From Hirudo medicinalis (taxonomy: Eukaryota > Annelida > Clitellata > Hirudinida > Hirudinidae): a DNA stretch of 13,684 nt. Positions 1-8,901 of the stretch are shown piece after piece. The stretch spans positions 47,623 through 61,306 of the forward strand of contig MPNW01000640.1 of NCBI GenBank assembly GCA_011800805.1, given 5' to 3'. Within the stretch, counting starts at the first letter, position 1, and each line of letters starts with the position of its first letter. Made by a program: the position numbers and the translations under genes. The notes under the pieces were generated by a model. That model made no database searches. It was not told the DNA's origin and saw only the letters and a list, made by a program, of their open reading frames with translations.

Positions 1-10
1 GTCTACAGGT

Positions 11-90
<80 letters not shown>

Positions 91-917
91 GCTGTTGTTG
101 TTGTTGTTGTGGAAATTGAAATTTATTCAACATTCGATTAAAAGTGGATTTATTGACTTAGATTAGAATAACATGTATTTCCGTTCGATATTACATAAAT
201 TTATCTCTTTATTTATTTAAAATTGATTATTGATTTTGAAATTCTAAACATTTAACTGCTTGCAAAATATTCGTCTGTCAGAATATGGACTGAAATATTT
301 TACAACATTTATGCAAAATGTTTATTATTTTATTATTCTAAAACATTTTACAACCAAGAACTTGCAGCCATGAATTTAAAGCATTTAAAACCCTTTAAAA
401 TTTGCGGCTCTTGAAAGGATCACGGTTGTTGAGAATTTCATCAAAAAGCATTCGACGTAACGTTTAAATATTTCTTTAATAAGAATAAAATGCGATGAAG
501 TTTCGTTAAATTAATCAATGTTTTCTCAATATCCTCTTCCTTGTGAATGAAAGTATTCGTTCCAATCAGTCTCAATTTCTGAAGCAAATTTACATTTTTG
601 AAGGACGTGCTTGAAAATGACAGCATTAAGTTGGACAGAATGTTTAAGTTTTCTCTTGTGCAAGATCTTGTCAGGGTTTGTAAATTTAGTTTCGGTTTCT
701 CTTTAAATAAACATTGCAACTGAAATTAGCATTTCTCCCATCTCACAACAGATTGCTTCTTTGCTTATTTGTGAATTTTCCTAACTTTTCGAACTTTTAC
801 TTAAAATAAAAGTCTTAAAATAACTTTAACTGAAATAATTAAACAATTAAAATAATTGTTTTATTTTATTAAAGATGTAGTATTTGAAAGGTTACAAAAT
901 AATATTGAATGTTGCAG
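1..917 (+). other. Intron sequence upstream of the first cyclase exon
   Basis: AT-rich, starting with the TTG tract and ending in the acceptor of exon A. No piece of the expected upstream kinase-homology exons (glycine-rich loop, VAIK lysine) is readable in any plus frame. A 92-codon minus-strand open frame at 441-719 is not recognisable and lacks support. Confidence 0.6.
11..110. repeat. (TTG)n microsatellite
   Basis: About 33 nearly perfect TTG units (CAA on the other strand), with a single GCTG interruption around 90-93. Lies in the presumed intron before cyclase exon A. Confidence 0.97.
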
Positions 918-1083
918 GGCATCAGTTACTTGCACAACAGCGACATCCGACAGCACGGGAATCTTAAGAGCTCAAACTGTGTCGTCGACAGCAGATTTGT
1001 TCTCAAAATCACTGACTTTGGCTTCTTGGCCTTCAGAAATAAGGGTTTCCTCAAGGAAAATGACAACTACGCTTATTACAAAT
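918..1083 (+). CDS. Cyclase exon A (kinase-homology C-lobe)
   Basis: Acceptor TTGCAG at 912-917, phase 0 start, 55 codons plus 1 nt, donor GTTCTT at 1084. Encodes GISYLHNS, then [15 protein letters not shown] and ITDFG. The catalytic Asp of true kinases is replaced by Asn, as in receptor cyclases. Confidence 0.9.
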
Positions 1084-4000
1084 GTTCTTTTTGTTCATCA
1101 CTTATCATAATTCCAACTATTTTTAACAAAACAAATTATGTTATTAAGCTTGAAAAACTTATTTAAAAGAAGAATTGTTGCCGACTTATTTTAAATTTTG
1201 TAATCAAATAAATTAAATGTCCGGAGATGGTGAATGATTTAACAGAGTTCCTGTTGAAATATCAGTTTAATTGAACGAAACACAAAAGTCTCCAATAAAA
1301 TAATATTAATCCAAATAGTTGGATTAATTACGTGTGTAATTATGTATATAATGATAATTATATGTGTAATTTATGACGATTATGAAAAAATAATAGATTT
1401 AAACATAAACATTTTTAAATTTGTGCAGCAAAATTATGGACAGCTCCAGAAATTCTAAGAGAGGAAGTAAGGGAATCAGTGACTGAAGGTTCACAGAAGG
1501 GTGACGTGTACAGTTTTGCCATCATTTGCCAGGAAATCGTCCTTAGGAAGGGGACTTTCTGGGTCAGAAACATGGAGAACATGCCACCGAAAGGCACACA
1601 TTTGTTATTTTGGCCATAATTATTTTAATTATTTAATTATTTTAATTATTTTGTGTTTCAATTACTAATTATTTTCATTAATTGTATGTATCGTTTAACG
1701 AATTTAATTGTTGTAGCAAATAATAATTTACAGTTTCAACCAAATTTGAAATTTATTCAACGTGAAAGATGGAAAACAAATATTTTCAAATAAAATGCGT
1801 ATAAACATCTTAAAACATCATCAAAAGTCAGAAAGCTGTGAACCGATGTGAAACGTGTTGAGAGCAATAAAAAGAAAATATCAAACTCCTACTTTTTCAA
1901 ATTCTCTGCTCATTTAACCGAAATTATTCCAAGTTTGATATTTATTTATGTATTTATTATCACTTAACCTCTCTTAATCATCAAAACGACAAGATCTGGT
2001 GAACTTGTAATTTTCAATTTTATGAAATGTTCTTCATTGTGAGATGCTTTCGTAGTTTCTAAGCACGTTTCTTCAATGAATCTTGTGCTTCCACAAGTTC
2101 CAAGTTTTTCTAAGGAGACAATTTGTATCGGAAGCAAAAAAATGCTTGTTTAGGATTGTTTCTTTGGCTCTTTATGGGGCTGAGCTTTTGTTGTGTTTTG
2201 TGTGCAAAAACACTCAACAAAATCCGAGAAGGGACACCATTTTCTTTTAAAACTTTCTCCATAATCAACGAAATTACTTTTTCATTTTTAAATTACTTTC
2301 ACATATTTCTTTTCTTGGTTTCCTAGCATAACTTATTTCAACTTATTTCAACGGGTCTCAACGTCACAATGTGTAAATGTGAAGGAACTGCTTTGTAAAG
2401 AAAGTGAAAGAGTTTCAAAATTTCCTTCTAGAAATCGTCTCCCTAGTCAGGAAGAGGAGGAAGCCATATTTCAGACCCACACTCCTCAGCTATTCTGAAG
2501 ATGGTGAGAGTTGCGAGGACGAAGTCCTGTCCCTCATCCAGAGGTGCTGGGCGGAAGACCCCATCGACAGACCAGATTTCAACCAAATCAAGTCCACCCT
2601 CAAGCGCATCAACAAGTCGGTTTCATTTTCTCACATTTTCAGATTTAAATTGATAATTTATTTTTCTGTGTTAACGTAAATTATGAAATTTCTGAATTTG
2701 AAATTTGATGCATAAATAATTGTGAAGTAAGCGAATGGGATGAACTCAGATTAGCTAATTTGTTTTACAGCAACAGACACCATGCTTTAATAACTAAAAA
2801 ATCCACAACTACAACCTTATGACATAAGTTTCTGGAGCGCATGGGCTTTGGTGGCCGAGTGGCTAAGGCTTTTGATTTGATGAGGCTCTGTTAGGAGTTC
2901 AATATGAATGCAATTACGTAACCCTAAAATATGAATGTAATTATGTAACCCTATAATAGATGCATAAAGAGACTCCGTGACAACGGGAAAATAATGTTGT
3001 TCCACCATTTAGGGTGGGCGGAGGAGGCACGTTGTTGGACAACCTGCTGAGCAGAATGGAGCAGTACGCCTGCAACTTGGAAGGACTTGTTCAGGAGAGA
3101 ACTGCTGATTATTTGGAGCAGAAAAAGAGGGCTGAAGATCTTCTCTACATGATGCTGCCAAGGTTACACTCTTCGACCCCTTCTAAGGTCACACTTTTAG
3201 TTTCGCGATCATCTCGCAACTCGGAGACGCTCAAAAAAAAAACTGTTCAACTTGAATTTTTTGAATAAACCCTTCATTAAATAATTCAGTATTTTCCCAA
3301 ATTTTATTTCCTCCGCTGGAAATCTTAACAAAGTGGAAATATTTGCAGACGAATGCATTCTGGGATTCTTTCTTCGAGCGAGAATTTTGTCATTTGTTAA
3401 TCAAATGAGCTTGGGAGCGTTATTAAGGTAGTCACACGTCATAGCTGACGTCACATCAGTGAGGTCATCAAAAGTTCTGTCGGCACAAACAGGATTATTT
3501 CCCCTGCGACGATCGCCCATTTTTGTGGTCACCAACCTCGTTCACACAACTTTTCTCTACGATGATTTTATTTATTGTCCGATGCTGACCATGTTTTAGA
3601 GTCATGTCATGTCATGTCATATCCCGTCATGTCGTGTCATGGAATGTCATGTCATGTCATATCCCGTCATGTCGTGTCATGGAATGTCATGTCATGTCAT
3701 ATCCCGTCATGTCGTGTCATGGAATGTCATGTCATGTCATATCCTGTCATGTCTTGTCATGTGATATCCTATCATGTCATGTCATGTCATTACCTATCAT
3801 GTCATGCCATGTCATGTCATATCCTGTCATGTTTGTAAGCGAACAAATAAATTAATTGGCAGTCTATGTTTAAAATAATTGCATTAATAATGAATAAATC
3901 GCATTTAAGTGAGCAATTGTATTTCTTATTCAACAACCTTAGATCGGTAGCAGCACAACTCATGCAGGGGTTGACTGTGAAAGCAGAAAAATACGACAGT

Positions 4001-5127
4001 GTGACCATTTACTTCAGTGACATTTGTGGTTTTACATCCCTTTCCGCCATTAGCACTCCAATGCAGGTGATGATTGTGATGATGGTGATGATGATTAGAC
4101 TAGCGATTTCGATCCGCTAGTAATCTTCAATAACATTAATTACGGTAAAAATTAGAATTATTATTATTAAAATATAGCACAACTGTTTGTATTTTGTATG
4201 TCGTCTGAACAATTACGGATAACTTCAGGTTGTGGACTTCTTGAACGACCTTTACACCAGTTTCGATGTCATCATTGAACAGTTCGACGTCTACAAGGTC
4301 ACGTTTGTTGCATTTAACCATAAAAAAAACATTTAAAAAAAAACGATTAAACATTATTTATTTGTTAAATGACGTTTACTTAAAAATATTATTAAATATT
4401 ATTTATTTGTTAAATAACATAAGAGTTACACTTAATTTCGAAGAGGTTAACAACGTTCCACTTCAGAATTATCTCTTTTTTTAATATCTAAACATTGAAA
4501 ATAAAATATTCCCATTAACAAACGACTTAATCACATTAATATGCAGCCAGCAAATTATTCTCTAATTATTTTAAAATGAATGAAACACAATCTCGAAATG
4601 ACAGGTTGAGACGATAGGAGACGCTTATATGGTTGTGTCAGGTCTTCCAGTAAGGAACGGGATCCTTCATGCCAGAGAAATCAGTCGCCTGTCTTTGAAA
4701 CTTCTTCAGGAGGTCAAGTCCTTCAAGATCAGACACAGACCTGAAGACAGACTCATGCTGAGGATTGGAATTCACTCAGGTGAATGGGGCGATGAATTGT
4801 TCTTAAGCGATTATTTTAATTATAAATTATAATTATTTCTAATAATGAATTGTAAATCAGTTAATTAAATTTATTAATTTCAGCTAAAATTTAATATTTA
4901 ATGTAATATTTAGATCTAATTAAATTAATGAAAGTACTTAATTAAGAAATTTTAGTTAAAGTTAGTGTTTTTAATGAAATGAATTGAATTATTATTAGGA
5001 CCTGTTTGTGCCGGGGTGGTTGGTCACAAGATGCCGAGGTACTGCCTCTTTGGAGACACCGTCAACACAGCTTCCAGGATGGAGTCAAACGGAGAAGGTT
5101 TGTATTTGTTAACTTGTTATTATTATT

Positions 5128-5158
<31 letters not shown>

Positions 5159-7620
5159 TGGATTAATTATTAAATGTCGCTTCATTATTTAATTTCTTTA
5201 AAATTTATTTTTAATATTTATTATTTGTTATTAGATATTATTTAATAATATTGTTTATGCAATTTTTAATATTACTGTTATATTTATAAATATTTTTAAA
5301 TAAACTAATTCTAACTAATATGGTTAATAATGTTTATTATTATTTTTATTATTGCGTTCATTTCCCTAAACTCGATCGAAGTTAATTGATTGATGACTTC
5401 TCCTTCATTTCGATTCCTAAGAATTTAAGGCCTTAATTACATCCTTATTTGGCAATAATTTTGTTTTCATGACTTCTGGAAACTTTACAAAAATTTAAAT
5501 TTTGTTCTTTAACAATCAGTTCCTATATTATTATTATTATTATTATTATTTCCATTACTTTTATTATTATTAGTGTTAGTATTATTGTTGCTGTTGTTGT
5601 TATTATTATTAATTTCATTATTATTAATAATGATATTGTTATTATCATCATTTTATTATTTTTTATGTTACATTAAATAGACCAACAAAATGTTCAATAT
5701 TCTGTTAATTGAAATTGATTGACGTTCAAATAAATCAGCCTTGAAAATCCACGTGAGTCCAGAAACGAAGGAAATTTTGGACATTTTCGGGACATTCACA
5801 CTTTCATTCAGAGGTCCCGTTGCTATGAAAGTTGGTTATAATTTGTAATTAATTATTTTAATATTTCACCGTTATATATTTTTATTTCTTTATTTTTACA
5901 TTTGTGAAAGAGCTATGGAAATATTTTTCGTACAATATTTAAATGTGTAACAAGCACCCTAAGTTCAAATTTAATTGAAGTTTATAAAAGTAATTGGGTT
6001 TATTTTCAATAAATTATTAGTCTTTAAGATCAATTTCAAAATATTAATTACTGAAAAATATAAGCAAAATAAAATTGACCTACAATTAATGATGACTTTC
6101 TAATAAATCACATTTATTTCAAAGCAGCAGCAACGATAGAATTCTTTCTTTTTTTTGGTTAAAAAAGAGCTTCGGTATTTTTTTCTTTGTAAATCAATTC
6201 ACCTGTTCACGTGAAGTTCACCTGTTCACGTGAAGTTCATCTCCTCATGATGCACTTTTGAACGACTTGTTCCATGAGTTTCTTGCGGCGAACATCTCAA
6301 AGAAAGTGCTAAATTGGAATTTCCGTGACATTGAGAAAAAACACGATCTGAGGAAGATAATGCTTCAGTAATAATGATAGATAATAATTAATCCCGAGGA
6401 TAATGATAAAAAATTATTAAATTTATGGTCGTCGTTATTCTGCTGTAGTCGTGAAAATGGGGAACACCTTCACTGAAGGGAGAAATATCGGAGGACACCG
6501 AAAAAAATTCTGTTTTCATATTTCACAAAAGTAGTCATTAATTCTCCGCTTGTATTGCTGGTGTCTCCTTACAAACTCCATAAGTCTCGTTGTTCTATTT
6601 TCACGTCTACGAATCTGTGACTCCTTCATTGTCTCAGTTTTTAAGAACATGTTTTGTGCTTGGAAACGTTTTGGTAATGTTATTAATTTGTAAGATTATC
6701 TAATAATAATATACGATTATTACTTCTTCATTCATTACTCATTTGTAGTTTAGAATTATCCACTATTCTTCTCACCAGATTCAAAGCATTTTTCGCAAAA
6801 TATGGACAACGTCCATTAAGGAGATTTTTTGAATAAGGGCAATTGGGTCGCCTTAGTATTTTGACTATTCTTCATGAAGTCTTTTCTCAAAGTTCTGAGT
6901 GCTCCTACAACTGTCTGGACGACTTTGGTTAATCAAAAGTTAGTTAAAAAAATCAATCTCCAAGTCTTGTAAGTAAGGTCTATTTCTTGAGATGTTTCTG
7001 TCATTATGCCACCAATCACGGGAACAGAGCTCACAACGTAAACACCCATTGAAGACATCTGTTATGTCGATGCAACTTCCTTGTAAATGACTTTTGGTTA
7101 ACCCGGCTTTGATACATGCCCTGTCATAAATCTGCTGCCTCAAAATCTTTTGATTTGTTTCGTTGATGATTCCACAAAACGAATAATTTTGGGATGAACT
7201 CGAACTATTGCCAAAATCCTAGAAAGGGGAATGTCCAAAAACCTCTTGTTTTTCATCAGACCATGCTATAACCAGATTCCTTGACGATGAGTGCTTGATC
7301 TCCCTTTTGACCCTCTTCGATAACCTTCGATTGGTTTTTCAATTTTGGTGTTTTTGTTTATCTTCAAAATGGATTTCAAAACGGCGGTTTGACATTCCTT
7401 AAAAGGGAAATGTGGTGCCAGAAGTTGGCCATTATGACCTTTTCGGGGAATTTTGGAGTGAGAAATTAATAAAATTGATTAAAAAAATAGTGACATTGTA
7501 ATTGAAGTACTTAGAAATAAAGGCTAATTGCAGGGCAAGGGCGAAATATGCACCTGGTGGCTATTGGGCGAAGAGAATCCAGACTTCCCTGAACTATCAC
7601 CTTCGCTGATGAGGACTTGA
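918..7620 (+). CDS. Receptor guanylyl cyclase, 3' part (10 exons)
   Basis: Membrane guanylyl cyclase of the natriuretic-peptide-receptor type, making cGMP from GTP on the cytoplasmic side. Exons: 918-1083, 1429-1593, 2432-2615, 3013-3162, 3943-4066, 4229-4297, 4605-4779, 4999-5097, 5739-5830, 7534-7620. All phases match and the sum is 1311 nt (436 codons plus stop). By residue of this fragment: kinase-homology domain 1-172 (HGN in place of HRD at 13-15, so a pseudokinase; TDFG at 32-35; WTAPE; CWAEDP), coiled-coil linker with [13 protein letters not shown], then cyclase domain about 222-412. Metal-binding Asp248 (FSDICGFT) and Asp292 (IGDAY), guanine-selecting Glu288 and Cys360, and catalytic Asn367 and Arg371 (TVNTASRM) are all present, so it should be active on GTP. 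The 5' exons lie outside the window. Exon and domain identity is clear; single splice sites are inferred from family conservation. Confidence 0.95.
1305..1328. repeat. Small inverted repeat
   Basis: Ten-bp arms (ATTAATCCAA and TTGGATTAAT) around a 4-nt spacer, inside the intron between cyclase exons A and B. No known role. The rest of that 345-bp intron (1084-1428) is featureless AT-rich DNA. Confidence 0.6.
1429..1593 (+). CDS. Cyclase exon B (APE and GDVYSF motifs)
   Basis: Acceptor GTGCAG ending at 1428. Starts with 2 nt completing a Ser codon and encodes KLWTAPEIL, then [15 protein letters not shown], ending ENMPPK plus one G. The only end that keeps frame with the next exon's EIVSLVRK is followed by GCACAC, a GC donor. 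Confidence 0.88.
1594..2431 (+). other. Intron with inferred GC donor
   Basis: Begins GCACAC and ends TTCTAG. AT-rich with an ATTATTTTA-like stretch near 1615-1660; otherwise I see no gene, RNA or repeat in its 838 bp. The plus open frame at 2123-2326 is not protein-like. Confidence 0.6.
2432..2615 (+). CDS. Cyclase exon C (end of kinase-homology domain)
   Basis: Acceptor TTCTAG ending at 2431. Encodes [18 protein letters not shown], then [19 protein letters not shown] and ends in RIN plus AA. Donor GTCGGT at 2616 gives a Lys codon across the junction (INK then VGGGG). A donor 4 nt later would break the frame. Confidence 0.9.
2849..2955 (+). repeat. tRNA-derived SINE-like fragment with 27-bp tandem tail
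   Basis: TGGCCGAGTGG at 2852-2862 is a perfect A box of the Ser/Leu tRNA type and is followed by CTAAGGC. A weak B-box-like GAGTTCAAT starts at 2895. No acceptor stem or anticodon arm folds, so it is not a working tRNA. Immediately after come two tandem 27-bp units (2902-2928, 2929-2955) with the core ATGAATG..AATTA.GTAACCCTA. It lies inside the cyclase C-D intron. Confidence 0.5.
3013..3162 (+). CDS. Cyclase exon D (dimerisation coiled coil)
   Basis: Acceptor TTTAG ending at 3012. Encodes [36 protein letters not shown] and [10 protein letters not shown], the signalling-helix linker that couples the pseudokinase to the cyclase dimer. Donor GTTACA at 3163 after CCA AG. Confidence 0.93.
3446..3453. 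promoter_or_regulatory. Perfect CRE-like palindrome
   Basis: TGACGTCA, with further GTCA/CGTCA half sites within 30 bp (3430-3470), inside the intron between cyclase exons D and E (3163-3942). It matches the CREB/ATF consensus. Use as an enhancer is inference only. Confidence 0.3.
3601..3832. repeat. GTCAT pentamer satellite with 40-bp higher-order unit
   Basis: About 46 consecutive pentamers in one register, mostly GTCAT with variants ATCCC, GTCGT and GGAAT. Eight pentamers form a 40-bp unit that recurs exactly at 3606-3645, 3646-3685 and 3686-3725, then decays over 3726-3832. Lies in the cyclase D-E intron. The long plus-strand open frames here are artefacts of the repeat. Confidence 0.96.
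3943..4066 (+). CDS. Cyclase exon E (first metal Asp)
   Basis: Acceptor CTTAG ending at 3942, 1 nt plus 41 codons, donor GTGATG at 4067. Encodes [27 protein letters not shown] and STPMQ, the start of the catalytic domain with the first Mg2+-binding Asp. Confidence 0.94.
4229..4297 (+). CDS. Cyclase exon F
   Basis: Acceptor TTCAG ending at 4228; 23 whole codons ([13 protein letters not shown], then IIEQFDVYK); donor GTCACG at 4298. Small phase 0 exon. The sequence matches the LNDLYTxFD block conserved in receptor cyclases. Confidence 0.93.
4346..4418 (+). repeat. 28-bp direct duplication
   Basis: Two copies (4346-4373 and 4391-4418), differing at two positions (C/T and G/A), share the core TTATTTATTTGTTAAAT. 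They lie in the intron between cyclase exons F and G (4298-4604), which is otherwise plain AT-rich sequence. Confidence 0.8.
4605..4779 (+). CDS. Cyclase exon G (second metal Asp, guanine Glu)
   Basis: Acceptor GACAG ending at 4604. Encodes [15 protein letters not shown], then [22 protein letters not shown] and LRIGIHS plus a G. Glu of VET contacts guanine and Asp of GDAY binds metal. Donor GTGAAT at 4780. Confidence 0.95.
4999..5097 (+). CDS. Cyclase exon H (catalytic core)
   Basis: Acceptor ATTAG ending at 4998. Encodes [20 protein letters not shown] then [13 protein letters not shown]. It carries the guanine-selecting Cys (YCLFGD), not the Asp of adenylyl cyclases, and the catalytic Asn and Arg. 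Donor GTTTGT at 5098. Confidence 0.95.
5115..5650. repeat. TTA/ATT low-complexity tracts
   Basis: Pure (TTA)n runs at about 5117-5158 and 5526-5550, with degenerate ATT/GTT runs to about 5650. They fill most of the intron between exons H and I (5098-5738). Confidence 0.9.
5739..5830 (+). CDS. Cyclase exon I
   Basis: Acceptor ATCAG ending at 5738. Encodes [18 protein letters not shown] and [12 protein letters not shown], the C-terminal part of the cyclase fold. Phase 0 donor GTTGGT at 5831. Confidence 0.92.
6198..6235. repeat. Two tandem 19-bp units with CACGTG
   Basis: Perfect duplication of TTCACCTGTTCACGTGAAG (6198-6216, 6217-6235). Each copy holds the palindrome TTCACGTGAA with an E-box CACGTG (6208-6213, 6227-6232) and an additional CACCTG. 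Intronic. Confidence 0.9.
6850..7320 (-). pseudogene. Decayed mariner-like transposase fragment
   Basis: Reading the minus strand from about 7317, a frame gives RVKREIKH, then [18 protein letters not shown] and a stop at 7221-7219. The SDEK..F block preceded by basic residues resembles the second catalytic Asp region of mariner transposases. About 150 bp further a different frame gives [15 protein letters not shown], resembling the VxGVVSxEGxxMPP block that follows. The two lie in the right order but need frameshifts, so any protein is broken. No terminal repeats identified. Recognised from motifs only; another transposon family is possible. Confidence 0.4.
7534..7620 (+). CDS. Cyclase last exon J and stop
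   Basis: Acceptor TTGCAG ending at 7533. Encodes [18 protein letters not shown] and a short tail ending LMRT before TGA. The WLLGE motif is the family's usual end of the cyclase domain (normally TYWLLGE; here TWWLLGE). The tail is only about 15 residues with no recognisable localisation motif. Confidence 0.93.
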   Translation, partial: GKGEICTWWLLGEENPDFPELSPSLMRT

Positions 7621-8788
7621 AATCTGCTGATGGACTTTCTGCCATCATCCTCTCAGAATGCTATCATTTTTATTCTGATAATGATCATGATGAAGTGCTG
7701 ATGAATGCAGTTACAAAAACCATCATTTTCTCACGGAATTTCGCTCAACTTTCACAAATATCGATGGTTGTCTCCTGATTTATAAGTGTAAATTACAGCT
7801 GCTGTAAATTGAAAATGTCTAAAAAGTAAAATGTAAACTTTATAGAACGATACGTCAATGATTCCCTATTAATGAAAGAACTCTACTGTTTCATTAATTC
7901 TCACCAACAAAAATGGGTGTCGTAATGGGCATTCAACTAGTGGAATGAACTTTATTCTCTGAAGTGATTTTGCTATTCTTGGTTGAAGGGTCGTTTTAAT
8001 GAAACTGTCAACAGTGAACAAACTAAAAAAAAGTATGAGTTGAAGGCATTAGCAACTTTCCCAGGGTTTTACGTATAGGCGTCATCGATTTTATTTTTCT
8101 TCTAAAGGACATGAAGTGCAACTGGACCCTCTAAAATATTTATTTTTAGCTTCCATGACCATCTGGCCTCAGGCTATTGCACGTGAAGTTAGCCCTTGCT
8201 GTTCTTACCTTCCTAGCTATCCTTTAAAGTTCACCAACTGCTTTATGTATTTTCGGGAATAAAGGCAGGTGATCATGGAAACCTCTGACGTACATGTGTA
8301 AAGTTTGAGATCACATGATTAAGTGTTAAGTACCGTTCGCAGCACTTCATGTCTTCTGCAAAACCGCATCTCTGCAAATTATTCTTAGAATAAACTGAAG
8401 AGGAACTTTCATTATCTTTCAAACTTCATTAACTCTTCCAAGAGTTAAGTTATTTATTCCATCTTGCGTCAGGAAATTCCTTCTTAATCTTTCAACTACC
8501 GTTGTCCCTGGAGTTTCTGAGCATCAACTGCACTTTTATCTCGGACTCCGCCACGATGGACCTCAGAGGCAGCTTTCCACTTCAGAGTTCAATCGATGAC
8601 AACGCTTGAAAGCTATGTTTTGATGGAAAATAATTTTCCTCTCACTTACAATTTAATACAAAATGTTCTACGAATCATCAGTTAAAGAAAGCACAAAATT
8701 TTATGTATTAAATATTCTCAAAAATAAATATATCAAAACACCATTAATCCATCTTAATTTTGTCAAATAAACAAAAACATATTTTTAA
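7621..8788. other. Convergent intergenic region
   Basis: Lies between the two stop codons and should hold both 3' UTRs. AATAAA on the plus strand first appears at 8258-8263 and again at 8389-8394. On the minus strand only an ATTAAA variant overlaps the stop at 8789. A GC-richer open block at 8446-8609 is unexplained. No other gene seen. Confidence 0.6.
8258..8263 (+). terminator. Candidate poly(A) signal for the cyclase gene
   Basis: First AATAAA downstream of the cyclase stop, about 640 bp after it; a second lies at 8389-8394. An AGTAAA variant near 7826 is closer. Position alone supports the call. Confidence 0.25.
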
Positions 8789-8901
8789 TCATATGTAGTT
8801 GATAATTAAAATCAACAAGAAGGAGGTCAGATGAATGTTCTTCATTTGTGCTGCTGCAGAATTGGATGTTGTCATTGGGGTGTCTGTGCTTTTGAAAGTC
8901 A
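8789..8901 (-). CDS. VWA-tail gene last exon (GPI-type tail)
   Basis: Acceptor TTTATTCAG. Encodes TFKSTDTPMTTSNSAAAQMK, then IHLTSFLLILIINYI and TGA. A Ser/Thr stalk, small residues NSAAA (likely omega site), a short polar spacer and a terminal hydrophobic run form a GPI-attachment signal. The tail is too short for a usual transmembrane helix with a cytoplasmic end. Confidence 0.65.

Larger units (their letters stand above)
5831..7533 (+). other. Last and longest cyclase intron
   Basis: 1703 bp between exons I and J with donor GTTGGT and acceptor TTGCAG. It holds the 19-bp tandem E-box repeat near 6200 and the decayed mariner-like piece in its right third. Otherwise I see no gene. Confidence 0.7.

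Noticed and set aside
441..719. 92-codon minus-strand frame rich in Leu, Asn and Lys
   Set aside because: No recognisable domain, lies in a presumed intron, and its length is possible by chance in AT-rich DNA.
2616..2679. Extension of cyclase exon C to a GTAAAT donor at 2676
   Set aside because: It keeps frame but would insert about 20 hydrophobic residues at a conserved junction; the GTCGGT donor at 2616 gives the expected INK-VGGGG join.
2849..2925. Functional tRNA-Ser or tRNA-Leu
   Set aside because: Only the A box is intact; no acceptor stem, anticodon loop or proper T arm can be formed.
3575..3855. Two 80-plus-codon plus-strand open frames rich in Met, Ser, Cys and His
   Set aside because: They only translate the GTCAT satellite; the absence of stops follows from the repeat unit.
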